Part shown: positions 26,059 to 34,637 of the stretch, piece after piece | Numbering within the stretch: the stretch's first letter is position 1 | Layout: each line of letters begins with the position of its first letter | Source of the DNA: JAMXLG01 sp963765935 | GTDB lineage: Bacteria > Vulcanimicrobiota > Vulcanimicrobiia > Vulcanimicrobiales > Vulcanimicrobiaceae | Direction: 5' to 3' | DNA: 64,000 nucleotides | Assembly: GCA_963765935.1 (NCBI GenBank) | Contig: CAVXXX010000004.1 | Location: 301,957-365,956 of the forward strand | The notes under the pieces: model-generated | The model's input: only the letters and a program-made list of their open reading frames with translations | Told to the model about the DNA's origin: nothing | Databases searched by the model: none | Made by a program: the position numbers and the translations under genes

Positions 26059-26941
26059 ATGGACATCAAGCAACTCCGCATCTTTGCCGCTGTTGCGCAA
26101 TATTTGAGCTTCACCAAGGCCGCAATCGCGCTCGACTTTTCGCAGTCGCACGTAACGACCCAGGTGCGCCGGCTCGAAGCGCAAACCGGGACGACACTGT
26201 TCGAGCGCGGAGGACGCGGCGTGCGACTTACGGAGAGCGGGCGCGTCTTGCTCAGCTACGCACGGCGCATCGAGTCGTTGGTCGGCGAAGCCCAGACCGC
26301 TCTTTCCTCCACCGCAGCGAGTCGCAGCCTCTCGGTTGCAGCTCACGAGTCACTCGCGATCCGTTGGCTGCCGGAATTGATGGTTCACCTTCGTCAAAAG
26401 GATCCCGGACTCGACGTGCGCGTGATGATGATCGAAGGCCAGCGAATCTCAGGAGCAGTGCAGGAGGGTTTCGTGGATGTAGCACTTCTTTATTCAGTCG
26501 CCAGGCACTCCGCGAGATGCCAACGCGATCGCACTAACGCAGGAGCACCCCGTGCTCGTATGTTCGCCGGATTTAGCACCGGCGCGAAGCGGCCGCCTGA
26601 GTGTTTCCGACGTGCGGAACCTTGACGCCTTTGTCCCTACGCGACCCTGTCCGAGCCGCGTAAGCTTCGATCGCATGCTCGAAGTTGTCCGCGCATCAGA
26701 GGCGAGGGTTCGCGAGTTCTCAAGCATAGAAACCCTCAAGCAGTGTGTGCTGCGTGGTTTGGGTTACGGCATTTTGCCTAGGATCATGGTAGCGGAGGAG
26801 ATCCTCATTCAAAGTCTGATTGAACTTGAACCGCCGGTTCAGCTCGAAACGATCGAAGCGACACTTGTTTTTTCGCCAGAGAAGACGGCTGAGCTTAACA
26901 CGTTCGTGGATATAACTCGTATGTTATACGCTTCTACGTAA
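26059..26941 (+). pseudogene. LysR-family regulator, frame broken near 26498
   Basis: The first frame (26059-26500) encodes the LysR helix-turn-helix: MDIKQLRIFAAVAQYLSFTKAA, SQSHVTTQVRRLEAQTGTTLFER and VRLTESGRVLL. It then enters the effector domain up to FVDVALLYS. From about 26498 the coding continues in a different frame as SPGTPRDANAIALTQEHPVLV and ends at 26941 with GLGYGILPRIMVAEEIL. Removal of one base joins them into a normal protein of about 293 aa. It diverges from the trans-sulfuration gene, the classic LysR-target arrangement. A consensus error or a recent loss of the regulator. Confidence 0.85.
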
Positions 26942-27012
26942 ATGTCCGGATTCATAGGGCGGCGACGCACCGCCACGGGTAAGAGCTGCCATTCAGGGGA
27001 AGACGTTTCCGT

Positions 27013-28191
27013 ATGAAGGTTCGCAACCTCGTTATCGGACTGGCTAGTGGTGCAGCCGCCGGCTATGTTGCGATTCGCGCAATTGAAGCATTCGACGTCG
27101 TGCGTTCGCGCAATCGAACGATCGAGCAGAAGCGAACGGACGCGACGCAGTACGGGCGCGCGCGGCGCGCACTTGCGGTGAGCGACGTCGTGCGAGCGAC
27201 GGCGTCGGGGCTTGCATTTGCCTACGGACCGCTCGGCGCAAACCTCGCGCGGAGAGTTGAAGCTCTTCCGCGTTGGGCACGCCCCGCGTGCTTTGCGGCG
27301 CTCGCATCGGCGGGCGGCGCAATACTGGAGCTTCCCGTGTCGATCGCTGAAGGTTTTCGGATCGAGCGCCGTTATGGCCTGAGCGAGCAGTCGCTGGAAT
27401 CATACGTCGGCGATTGGGCAAAATCGACGGCAATTGAAGCGGCTCTTTCAGCGATCCTCGCGACGCTCGGCGTAGCGATCCTTCGACGCTTTCCGCGGGC
27501 ATGGCCCCTCGTTGGGATGATGACGGCGTTTCCGCTCTACGTGCTTGCGAACATCATCGTTCCGCTCTACATTCTTCCGCTGTTCAATAAATTCGAGACG
27601 CTCGACGGACCGCTCGAGACTCGTTTGCGCGCGCTTGCGTCGCGTTTCGGTGTAGGAGATGCAGAGATTCTGCGTATGGACATGAGCCGCCAGACGAGAA
27701 AGGCGAACGCGTTTGTTACCGGCATCGGAACGACGCACCGTATTGTGCTCGGCGATACGCTCATCGATAACTTTACTAGCGATGAAGTCGAGTTCGTGAT
27801 CGCACATGAATTGGGTCACTACGTAACACGCGACACGTGGCGATTGATTGTTGCCGCAGAAGTTGCGACCGCGGCTCTGCTCGTTGCTGCTGCGTTGATC
27901 GAACGTTCGCGTGATGCCGATGAGACGCTGCGCGTTGTCCGAATCGCGGCATTGCTCGGCGCCGGCCTACAAGTCGTGCGGCCGGCGCTCGCCGGATTCT
28001 CACGCTCGCGCGAATGGGCGGCGGATCGATTCGCGCTCGCGACGACGATGAACTCGCAGGCCGGCGCATCGGCGTTCCGGCGCCTTCGCGATCAAAATCT
28101 CGCCGAAGAAGCGGTGCCGGCGTGGTATGAATTCTTCTTCGCGACGCATCCGAGTTTAGGCAAACGTATCGCCGAACTCGAGGAAGTGTGA
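27013..28191 (+). CDS. M48 (Ste24/CAAX-type) membrane zinc metalloprotease
   Basis: A 392-aa integral membrane protease. Hydrophobic helices lie near 5-22, 60-75, 92-112, 140-158, 166-190 and 275-295. NKFETLDGPLETRL after helix 6 is the Ste24 hallmark. The zinc site is VIAHELGHY (H265, E266, H269), and the third ligand is the Glu of SREWAADRFAL near 338. Ste24-like enzymes cut CAAX or other membrane substrates and take part in membrane protein quality control. The stop overlaps the start of the next gene as TGATG, so the oxidoreductase is translationally coupled. Confidence 0.92.
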   Translation: MKVRNLVIGLASGAAAGYVAIRAIEAFDVVRSRNRTIEQKRTDATQYGRARRALAVSDVVRATASGLAFAYGPLGANLARRVEALPRWARPACFAALASAGGAILELPVSIAEGFRIERRYGLSEQSLESYVGDWAKSTAIEAALSAILATLGVAILRRFPRAWPLVGMMTAFPLYVLANIIVPLYILPLFNKFETLDGPLETRLRALASRFGVGDAEILRMDMSRQTRKANAFVTGIGTTHRIVLGDTLIDNFTSDEVEFVIAHELGHYVTRDTWRLIVAAEVATAALLVAAALIERSRDADETLRVVRIAALLGAGLQVVRPALAGFSRSREWAADRFALATTMNSQAGASAFRRLRDQNLAEEAVPAWYEFFFATHPSLGKRIAELEEV

Positions 28192-29525
28192 TGACGCGTG
28201 CATTTGACGTTGTCGTGATCGGAACGGGCGCAGCCGGTTCCACGGTCGCATCGGCCTGCGCAAAGGCCGGGCGAAAAGTCGCCATCGTCGATAAACGGCC
28301 CTTTGGCGGTACCTGCCAGCTGCGCGGCTGCGATCCCAAGAAAGTACTCGTCGGCGCCGAGGAGATCGTACATCGGCGGCAAGCGCTCCAAGACACGGGA
28401 GCGTTGAGAGGAACGCTCTCGATCGAGTGGCCTAACTTGATGCGCTTCAAGCGCACGTTCACCGAGCCGGTTCCGGCGGCCCGTGAAGCGGCGTATCAAC
28501 GCGCGGGTATAGCAGCATTTCATGGCGCGGCGCGTTTCACCGGACCCACGACGATAGCAATCAACGATGAAGCGCTCGAAGCGAACAACATCGTAATCGC
28601 CGCCGGCGCGCATCCGGTCAAGCTCGGGATTCCCGGTGAAGAGTTCATCACGACGAGCGATCAATTTCTAGAGCTTGAAGCGCTTCCACAACGAATCGTC
28701 TTTATTGGCGGGGGATACATCTCGTTTGAGTTCGCGCATCTTGCCGCCCGCAGCGGCGCGCAAGCGACGATTCTACATCGCGGAGATCGTCCGCTGGAGC
28801 AGTTCGACGCCGAGCTCGTCGCTCGTCTCGTCGAAGCCTCGCGACAGGCAGGCATCGCCATCGACGTTCGCACACAAGTTCGCGGTATCAAAAAGCATGA
28901 TTCGACGTTCGTCGTAGAAACGAACGGTACGAGCTATGCCGCCGATCTAGTCGTCCACGGCGCCGGGCGCGTCGCGGAAATCGAGGAACTCGATGTGGAA
29001 TGTGGCCAAGTGGAGCGTGGTAAAAAGGGCGTCGCGGTCAACGCGTTCTTGCAGAGTGCATCCAATCCACGCGTCTACGCTGCCGGCGATGCTGCCGACT
29101 CCGGCGGCCTGCCGTTAACCCCCGTCGCAACGCTGACCGGCGAGATCGTTGCGCAAAATATTCTGCATGGAAATCATCGCGAAGCGCATCTCGACGCAAT
29201 TCCGTCGTTGGTATTCACTAATCCGGTACTCGCCGCGGTCGGTGTAAGCGCCGGTAGCATCGACGCGAATGACGTCGACATCAATACCGATGATATGTCG
29301 GGCTGGTACTCCTATCGCCGAACTGGTGACCGTTACGCGGCGTTCAAGGTGATCGTTCATAAGACGGAGGATCGCGTGCTCGGTGCGCACGTCCTCGGCC
29401 CCGGTGCGGAGGAGTTGATCAATGTGCTCACCCTTGCGATTGTCTATCGAATTCCAGCCTCGCAGTTACGCGACACCGTCTTCGCGTACCCGACGTACAC
29501 ATCTGATGTGAGTGCGATGGTGTAA
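28191..29525 (+). CDS. Pyridine nucleotide-disulfide oxidoreductase lacking the C-terminal His-Glu dyad
   Basis: A 444-aa FAD flavoprotein. FAD Rossmann motif VVIGTGAAGSTVASACAKAG at the N-terminus; redox-active disulfide GGTCQLRGCDPKK (CxxxxC, about residues 41-46); NAD(P) site RIVFIGGGYISFEFAHLAA; second FAD motif VYAAGDAAD; dimerisation domain from about 340. Glutathione, mercuric and lipoamide reductases end with an HPTxxE dyad that protonates the thiolate; here the matching stretch is FAYPTYTSDV, so His and Glu are missing. It is probably an oxidoreductase of another substrate. ATG 28191 overlaps the protease stop. Confidence 0.87.
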   Translation: MTRAFDVVVIGTGAAGSTVASACAKAGRKVAIVDKRPFGGTCQLRGCDPKKVLVGAEEIVHRRQALQDTGALRGTLSIEWPNLMRFKRTFTEPVPAAREAAYQRAGIAAFHGAARFTGPTTIAINDEALEANNIVIAAGAHPVKLGIPGEEFITTSDQFLELEALPQRIVFIGGGYISFEFAHLAARSGAQATILHRGDRPLEQFDAELVARLVEASRQAGIAIDVRTQVRGIKKHDSTFVVETNGTSYAADLVVHGAGRVAEIEELDVECGQVERGKKGVAVNAFLQSASNPRVYAAGDAADSGGLPLTPVATLTGEIVAQNILHGNHREAHLDAIPSLVFTNPVLAAVGVSAGSIDANDVDINTDDMSGWYSYRRTGDRYAAFKVIVHKTEDRVLGAHVLGPGAEELINVLTLAIVYRIPASQLRDTVFAYPTYTSDVSAMV

Positions 29526-29531
29526 GGGACG

Positions 29532-29557
29532 ATCCTTCGACAAGCTCAGGATGACAG
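29532..29557. repeat. REP-like palindromic element
   Basis: ATCCTTCGACAAGCTCAGGA followed by TGACAGG, with the inverted ends TCCT/AGGA. This is a common dispersed intergenic repeat of many bacteria. It lies between two convergent genes and supplies the stop codon (29546-29548) of the VOC protein. A degenerate copy is at 57158-57183. Confidence 0.7.
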
Positions 29558-30040
29558 GTTGGTGGCTGCTGCGGCGCGTAGCGCCGCGATATCGAGCTTC
29601 CCCATCTCCAGCATTGCTTGAAATACCCGTTGGGCTTTCTCGCGATCGGGATCGCTGAGTAGTTCCATCAGCACTGTTGGTACGATATTCCACGCGGTTC
29701 CGAACTTGTCGCGGACCCAGCCGCACGGCAATTGTTCTCCGCCTTCGGAGAGACGATCCCAATAGCGGTCGACTTCTTCTTGCGTCTCACAATGGATCAT
29801 GAACGCGGGATGCGGCGCCTTGTCCCATTCGCCGCCGTTGAGTGCGAGAAACTCCATGCCAAGCAACGTGAATGACATCGTCATCACGTCTCCCGTTTCG
29901 TCCGGGCCGTCTTCGCCGCGACGGGTGATGCCGGTAATTTCGGCCCCCGGAAAAATCGAGACGTAGAAATTTACGGCTTCTTCCGCTTGGTCATCGAACC
30001 AAAGATACGGAGAAATTTTCTGGGTGAGTGTGGTCGGCAT
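29546..30040 (-). CDS. PhnB-like VOC-superfamily protein
   Basis: A 164-aa protein starting MPTTLTQKISPYLWFDDQAE. The family signature is complete: ISPYLWFDDQAEEAVNFYVSIFPGAEI, GDVMTMSFTLLGMEFLALNGG, AFMIHCETQEEVDRYWDRL, GWVRDKFGTAWNIVPTVL and the C-terminal REKAQRVFQAMLEMGKLDIA. These are 3-demethylubiquinone-methyltransferase-like/PhnB VOC proteins whose true reaction is mostly unknown. AAGGAG lies 10 nt before the start. It follows the HxlR regulator by 13 nt in one operon. Confidence 0.88.
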   Translation of the reverse strand: MPTTLTQKISPYLWFDDQAEEAVNFYVSIFPGAEITGITRRGEDGPDETGDVMTMSFTLLGMEFLALNGGEWDKAPHPAFMIHCETQEEVDRYWDRLSEGGEQLPCGWVRDKFGTAWNIVPTVLMELLSDPDREKAQRVFQAMLEMGKLDIAALRAAAATNLSS

Positions 30041-30053
30041 GATCAGCCGCTCC

Positions 30054-30701
30054 TTAGATTTGAAACGTTGCTGCGAATCGGTCGAGGAGCTTACGTGGAC
30101 CTTTGATCGTGACGATACCCGCTTTAAGTGCTTCCTGCGGCGTAACCTCACGCGCCATCAACAATCTAATGGCGGGCGTAGCTTGAATGACGAGATCGGG
30201 CCGCTCGAGTGGGCCGCGTCCGACGGTAACGTATCCGCGATCGACGTTCGCATGAAAGATGATGTCGCCGACGTGTAGTTCATAAGCCACCGTGTCATTT
30301 TTCGCTTCGTCGGGGCGGAACGTCGTGCGCATCGCCATAGCGAGCGAATCCTCTGTTACAATTTCACCTTCGCGCGGGTCGCCCAAACGCTTTGCTCCCC
30401 ATTGACCGAGCGCGACCACGGCCGGTTCAAGTTCGCGGCCGGCATCCGTTAATTCATAGACGACGCCGGTCCCCGGACGCGGGGCGGCGCGCCGCTGAAC
30501 GATCCCGTTCTCTTCCAGCTCTTTCAAGCGAGCGGTGAGAATATTGCTCGGAATTTTCGGCAGCCCCCGGTGGAGATCGCTGAACCGTTTTGGACCGACG
30601 AAAAGATCGCGAAGAACCAGCATCGCCCAGCGCTCACCGACGATTTCGAGTGCCCGTGCGAAGCCGCAATATTGCCCGTAACCGCCCCGTTTTGTCGTCA
30701 C
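30054..30701 (-). CDS. HxlR-family transcriptional regulator with SCP2-like C-terminal domain
   Basis: A 215-aa regulator. The winged helix starts at residue 8 with GQYCGFARALEIVGERWAMLVLRDLFVGPKRF and SNILTARLKELEENGIVQRR, with a Cys (residue 12) at the position used for redox sensing in some HxlR/YodB proteins. The extra C-terminal domain (about 125-215) looks like a SCP2-type lipid-binding fold. The GTG start at 30701 is preceded by TATACT exactly 6 nt upstream. An AT-rich palindrome ACTTGC-TTTTT-GCAAGT lies 9 nt further up, fitting autoregulation. First gene of a two-gene operon with the VOC protein. Confidence 0.88.
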   Translation of the reverse strand: MTTKRGGYGQYCGFARALEIVGERWAMLVLRDLFVGPKRFSDLHRGLPKIPSNILTARLKELEENGIVQRRAAPRPGTGVVYELTDAGRELEPAVVALGQWGAKRLGDPREGEIVTEDSLAMAMRTTFRPDEAKNDTVAYELHVGDIIFHANVDRGYVTVGRGPLERPDLVIQATPAIRLLMAREVTPQEALKAGIVTIKGPRKLLDRFAATFQI

Positions 30702-30707
30702 GTCCTC

Positions 30708-30713
30708 AGTATA
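30708..30713 (-). promoter_or_regulatory. Putative -10 element TATACT for the HxlR operon
   Basis: TATACT is exactly 6 nt before the GTG at 30701 and between it and the palindrome at 30722-30738, a convincing leaderless promoter. Confidence 0.6.
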
Positions 30714-30721
30714 ACTCCATT

Positions 30722-30738
30722 ACTTGCTTTTTGCAAGT
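30722..30738. promoter_or_regulatory. HxlR operator-like palindrome
   Basis: ACTTGC and GCAAGT form a perfect 6-bp inverted repeat around five T residues. It overlaps the region just upstream of the TATACT box of the HxlR operon. Confidence 0.6.
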
Positions 30739-30800
30739 TATGTTTCTGAAGTGGGGTGGCCGCGCCCGAACCGCCGGCCCGGCTCACGCATAGAGTAGGC

Positions 30801-31118
30801 ATGAAATACCTGATGCTTCTTCTTTTAACCGCCGTCGTCGCCGCGGCTCCGGCGACTTCCACTCCGACCGTCACGATCAAAGACGATGCATACGCGCCGG
30901 CGCAGGTCTCGATTTCGGCCGGCCAAACCGTCACGTTCGTGAACAACGACGACGACGCGCACACCGTCACGTCCACCGTCGGCGACTTCGATTCCAAAGG
31001 CTTGGATACGAGCGGCGTATGGCAACACACGTTTACCAAACCCGGTACGTATAAATATTTTTGCGAATTGCATCCGTTCATGAAAGGCACGATCGTCGTG
31101 AAACCGGTGGCGCAATGA
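30801..31118 (+). CDS. Type 1 copper cupredoxin (plastocyanin/amicyanin-like)
   Basis: A 105-aa protein with an 18-residue signal peptide (MKYLMLLLLTAVVAAAPA). The copper site is visible as His in DDDAHTVTS and the cluster CELHPFM near residue 92 (Cys-x2-His-x2-Met). Such proteins carry electrons in the periplasm. The stop overlaps the next start as ATGA, and phosphoesterase, ECF sigma and anti-sigma genes follow. ATG 30801 starts the signal peptide; an earlier in-frame start at 30756 is unlikely. Confidence 0.9.
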   Translation: MKYLMLLLLTAVVAAAPATSTPTVTIKDDAYAPAQVSISAGQTVTFVNNDDDAHTVTSTVGDFDSKGLDTSGVWQHTFTKPGTYKYFCELHPFMKGTIVVKPVAQ

Positions 31119-31999
31119 AACGCACGTCGTTTTTGGAACATGTCGGATGGACGGGAGCCGGTATCGCATATACCTTAAGCGCCGGCGGACTTTTCCTTGG
31201 GCGATCGGTTGCGCTAGCAAATGGAACGGTCGACTTCGTTCAGATCAGCGACAGCCACATCGGCTTCCATCAAGCTGCGAATCCTGATGTCGCCGGCACG
31301 CTAACGTCGGTTGTCGAGAAGATCAATGCACTTGGGGTGCAGCCGGCATTCATCGTTCATACGGGCGACATCACCCATCTTTCGACTCCCCAGCAGTTCG
31401 CCGACGCGAAAGCAATTCTCTCGCAGCTCAAAGCACCGCTCATTGCGTTGCCCGGCGAACATGATGTCGTCGGTAATGATTTCAAGCCGTACCTTTCGAA
31501 CTTCAAAATCCCGCAATCGACGTCGGGTGGATGGGCCTCGTGGGATCGGGACGGTGTCCACTACATCGTGCTGCTCAATGTGTTCAACTTCGAGAAGATG
31601 GGCTTGCTGGGCACCGATCAGTTGGATTGGCTCGCCAAAGACGTCAGTGCCGTAAAGCGCAACACGCCGGTTGTCGTTTTCACGCACGTCCCGCTCTATG
31701 CGCTCTTCGAGCAGTGGGGATGGACGACGGAGGACGGCACGAAGGCGCTCGCGATGCTCGCGAAATTCGACAATGTGACCGTGCTGAACGGGCACATCCA
31801 TCAGATCGTCACCCACAGCGAAGGGAATATCCGTTTCGCCAGTGCGGCGGCAACGGCATACCCGCAGCCAAAACCGGGGACGGCGCCGAAACCAGGTCCC
31901 GTGACACTCGCACACGACGACCTGCTGCATGCGATCGGCTATCGTTCAGTGGAACTTGATGCCAGTACCGCACGTATCGAGGATCGATCGCTCGCCTAA
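31115..31999 (+). CDS. Exported calcineurin-like metallophosphoesterase
   Basis: A 294-aa protein. The N-terminus MKRTSFLEHVGWTG and the following hydrophobic stretch to RSVALA look like a signal peptide. Metallophosphoesterase motifs follow in order: QISDSHIGFH (D-x-H), HTGDITH (GD), LIALPGEHDV (GEHD in place of GNHD), FTHVPLYA and NGHIHQIVTH (GH-x-H). Relatives include Icc/CpdA-type phosphodiesterases. GAHD/GEHD variants occur in this group, so activity is likely retained. Translationally coupled to the cupredoxin (ATGA overlap) and followed 10 nt later by the sigma factor. Confidence 0.87.
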   Translation: MKRTSFLEHVGWTGAGIAYTLSAGGLFLGRSVALANGTVDFVQISDSHIGFHQAANPDVAGTLTSVVEKINALGVQPAFIVHTGDITHLSTPQQFADAKAILSQLKAPLIALPGEHDVVGNDFKPYLSNFKIPQSTSGGWASWDRDGVHYIVLLNVFNFEKMGLLGTDQLDWLAKDVSAVKRNTPVVVFTHVPLYALFEQWGWTTEDGTKALAMLAKFDNVTVLNGHIHQIVTHSEGNIRFASAAATAYPQPKPGTAPKPGPVTLAHDDLLHAIGYRSVELDASTARIEDRSLA

Positions 32000-32009
32000 G
32001 GACAACGGC

Positions 32010-32540
32010 GTGCGGGACGATACGCTCGAGGAAGCGTTTGCGCGGCGCGAGGCCGCGGCGTACGAACGCGCATACGAGCAATTCGGCTCCCGCATGTATA
32101 CGAGCGCACTTCGGATATTACGCGATAAAGAGTTGGCGCACGAGTGCGTTCACGACGTATTGCTCCGCCTGTGGAACAAGGGTTCCGCGTACTCGCCCGC
32201 GCGCGGAAATCTGGAAGCGTTCCTCGTGGTTTGCGTACGCAATGCGGCGCTCGCGCGGGCTCGCGATGATACGCGACGGCGGGCGCTGCTCGCGCAGCAA
32301 CCCGCCGTACGCGAGGGTACATTCGATAAGGATCCGTTCGAACACGCACACGTTACCCAAGCACTTTCCAAACTCACGGAGGCGCAAGCGCAAACCATTC
32401 AGCTTGCCTATTACCAAGGGATGACGCACACCGAGATTGCAGCAGCGCTCAAAGAACCAGTCGGTACGATCAAGAGCCGCATTTCAGCTGCGTTACGCAC
32501 GTTACGAGGAGCGCTGACAAAGGACCAGAGCAATGCGTGA
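32010..32540 (+). CDS. ECF sigma-70 factor
   Basis: A 176-aa regulator starting at GTG 32010, with AAGGA 7 nt before it. Sigma region 2 is visible as YERAYEQFGSRMYTSALRILRDKELAHECVHDVLLRLW, region 4 as ALSKLTEAQAQTIQLAYYQGMTHTEIAAALKEPVGTIKSRISAALR. The 8-nt overlap with the anti-sigma gene fits a classical sigma/anti-sigma pair. It is expected to control its own operon with the cupredoxin and phosphoesterase, as in other cupredoxin-linked ECF systems. Confidence 0.93.
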   Translation: MRDDTLEEAFARREAAAYERAYEQFGSRMYTSALRILRDKELAHECVHDVLLRLWNKGSAYSPARGNLEAFLVVCVRNAALARARDDTRRRALLAQQPAVREGTFDKDPFEHAHVTQALSKLTEAQAQTIQLAYYQGMTHTEIAAALKEPVGTIKSRISAALRTLRGALTKDQSNA

Positions 32541-33133
32541 CGTGCATATCGGCGAAAACGCTGAGCTTTATGCACTCGGATCGCTCGGCGACCTGGAACG
32601 CGCGCAGGTTGAAGCGCACGTTGCAAATTGCGCCGAGTGCTTGCGCCGGGTGGGCGAGGCTGAAGAGACGGTGCTCGGTTTGGAACGGGAAACGGCCGAA
32701 GTGCCTTTACCTTCCGATGTCCGTGCACCGGAGTTCCGTTCACGACGTCCGGTCGCACGATGGTGGATGGGTGCGGTTGCGGCGGCTGCTGCGCTCATCA
32801 TCGGGTATCTTCTCCCACATCCGGGCTTGCAGCCGACCGCGCGACGTCGCGCAGGTGGCGATGTTGCACAGTCATTTCAATCACTCGCAGTTCGCTGGGA
32901 ACGGTCCGCTTGCGAAGGTGCTGTACGCGCGCGATCGTTCGTGGTACTACATCGTGGCCGAAGGCTCGCACGAATATAGCGTCGACGGAGTGAGCCAAGC
33001 GGGAACGACCGCGCTTGGCGCAACCGTTCCCCGCAATGGAACGAGCGAACTATTCGTCCGGCCTACGCAGCGGTTCGATCGAATCGAACTTCGTGAAGGA
33101 TCGGTAGTTATAGAATCTGCGCAGATTCGATAG
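32533..33133 (+). pseudogene. Anti-sigma factor (RskA/ZAS-type), frame broken near 32845
   Basis: The first frame encodes the cytoplasmic part: ENAELYALGSLGDLERAQVE, the zinc-binding HVANCAEC (H-x3-C-x2-C, residues about 29-36), and a membrane helix MGAVAAAAALIIGYLL (about 79-94). Near 32845 the reading changes to another frame, which continues as RDVAQVAMLHSHFNHSQF, KVLYARDRSWYYIVAEGSH and ELFVRPTQRFDRIELREGSV, a typical RskA C-terminal extracytoplasmic domain, ending at 33133. One lost or gained base explains it. As read, the protein keeps its sigma-binding and membrane parts but has the wrong outer domain. Confidence 0.82.
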
Positions 33134-33566
33134 GCCAGATGAGCATTGCGTAGGCAAAACGTTCGCTTAACAACTCATGTGTGGACGCAAGGCATTCATT
33201 AACTCACGTGTGGAATCAATCGGCGCACCGAGTTTCCGACAAATAGACGCGTGATTCTGATGTTATGCGCTACGGGTTTGGCGGATGGCGCCTGCGCTTC
33301 ATCATATCAAATGCGACGCCTAAACCGCAACTCTCTTGTAACAGCTCGCGGTCAAACCGCCAATGATGCGTCCTTCGTAACGCATACCAGCGGGCGACGA
33401 AGGAGAAACGCTATCGAACCCATTCAGGAACGTTTGACTGATCACTATCGCGCTCAAGCGGATCTGGTTATACATCACGACGAGCACGACCAATATGCTG
33501 ATCAGCAGATAGCGGTCGTATACCGGATCGACAGTTTAGGATAAATTAGAACGGCTACTACGGAAT
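33134..33566. other. Non-coding stretch with a direct repeat
   Basis: No gene can be supported. AACTCATGTGTGGA (33172-33185) is repeated as AACTCACGTGTGGA (33201-33214), a 14-bp direct repeat with 29-bp period. A 97-codon open frame at 33251-33544 has odd composition and no recognisable start. On the reverse strand a stretch translates to a hydrophobic segment (RYLLISILVVLVVMYNQIR), possibly debris of a small membrane protein. Confidence 0.4.
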
Positions 33567-33977
33567 ATGTCGGCTGGAAGCGTCGCAGTGATCCCCGGAA
33601 CGTCGCAGCTCATTCCGTCGACATTGAAGCTTGGACTGCCCTGGACGCCTTCACCGGAGCGTCCGCAACCGTGATCAGCATCGGAACCGTCCCCGGTCAG
33701 AGCGCATGTTCAAATGCGACATCCTCCACAATCGGTGCAGAAGTAATACACGGGTTACGAAGAAGTCGTCTCGTATGTCCCCGGCTGCGGAATGACGGAC
33801 TTGAAGAATCCCACGAACGGCGCTGAATTCACGCTGACATCGACCGCATCGTATCCGTCGGTTGGAGCCTTGGCCCGACGCGCGGCGACGGCGACCTACC
33901 TCGATACCGCCGCGTCACTGTTGGGACAGCGTCGCAACGCCTTCGGCGGTGCTCATATCCTCAGTTCGTACTTCTAG
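33567..33977 (+). pseudogene. Remnant of a secreted protein gene
   Basis: Coding-like segments in different frames line up in order: AVIPGTSQLIPSTL, then ALDAFTGASATVISIGTVPG with QSACSNATSSTIGAEV, then YTGYEEVVSYVPGCGMTDLK continuing to NPTNGAEFTLTSTASYPSVG and ending at 33977. At least two frame changes and no start codon or signal peptide are visible. This is best read as a decayed gene for an exported Thr/Ser-rich protein. Its family is unknown. Confidence 0.5.
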
Positions 33978-34037
33978 AGGCATCGGCGCGCCTGACGTAG
34001 CACGTTTGTAACGTACGTTCAAACGTGGAGAAACGCG

Positions 34038-34637
34038 ATGGGAATCATCTCGCGCGGTTTTACCGGCAGGCGCGCTCCCTCCGATCAGAAGCTGCCCCCG
34101 GGTCAATACTTGACGACCGATTTTCCCGTACTCTCAGCCGGTCCAACCCCTCGCATCAACCTCGACTCCTGGGAGTTTACGGTCACGTCAGAAACGGGCG
34201 CATCTCACCAGTGGGATTGGAAGTCGTTTCGCGCGTTGCCGTCTGAAAAAATCACCATCGACATTCACTGCGTAACGCGCTGGTCGAAACTCGGTACGAC
34301 GTGGGAAGGCGTCTCACTCGATACGCTGCTTGAAGGCATCGAAACGTCGGCCGAGTTTGCGCTCGCGCACGCATATGGCGATTACACGACGAACGTGCCG
34401 CTGGCGGATTTGCGCGGCGGCAAGGCATGGATCGCATTTGCATACGACGGTAAGGATCTTCCGCCGGAGCACGGCGGGCCGGCCCGGTTGCTGATCCCAC
34501 ATCTCTATCTCTGGAAGAGCGCGAAATGGATTCGCGGCATCGCGCTCATGCGCAGCGATAAACCGGGATTCTGGGAAAGCCTGGGCTACAACAATTATGG
34601 AGACCCATGGCGCGAGCAGCGGTACTGGGGCGATTGA
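34038..34637 (+). CDS. Sulfite-oxidase-like molybdopterin oxidoreductase (YuiH family)
   Basis: A 199-aa cytoplasmic protein with a GGAG ribosome-binding site. It matches the YuiH/YedY-like sulfite-oxidase core: RGFTGRRAPSDQKLPPGQYL, the molybdenum-binding Cys at residue 78 in DIHCVTRWSKLGTTWEGV, HAYGDYTTNVPLADL, and GPARLLIPHLYLWKSAKWIRGI. No signal peptide and no dimerisation domain. It is probably a small Mo-cofactor enzyme passing electrons to the flavin reductase that overlaps it by 31 nt. The substrate is unknown. Confidence 0.9.
   Translation: MGIISRGFTGRRAPSDQKLPPGQYLTTDFPVLSAGPTPRINLDSWEFTVTSETGASHQWDWKSFRALPSEKITIDIHCVTRWSKLGTTWEGVSLDTLLEGIETSAEFALAHAYGDYTTNVPLADLRGGKAWIAFAYDGKDLPPEHGGPARLLIPHLYLWKSAKWIRGIALMRSDKPGFWESLGYNNYGDPWREQRYWGD

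Noticed and set aside
33251..33544. 97-codon open frame in the decayed region
   Set aside because: No ribosome-binding site, no family, composition unlike neighbours; kept only as part of the non-coding region.
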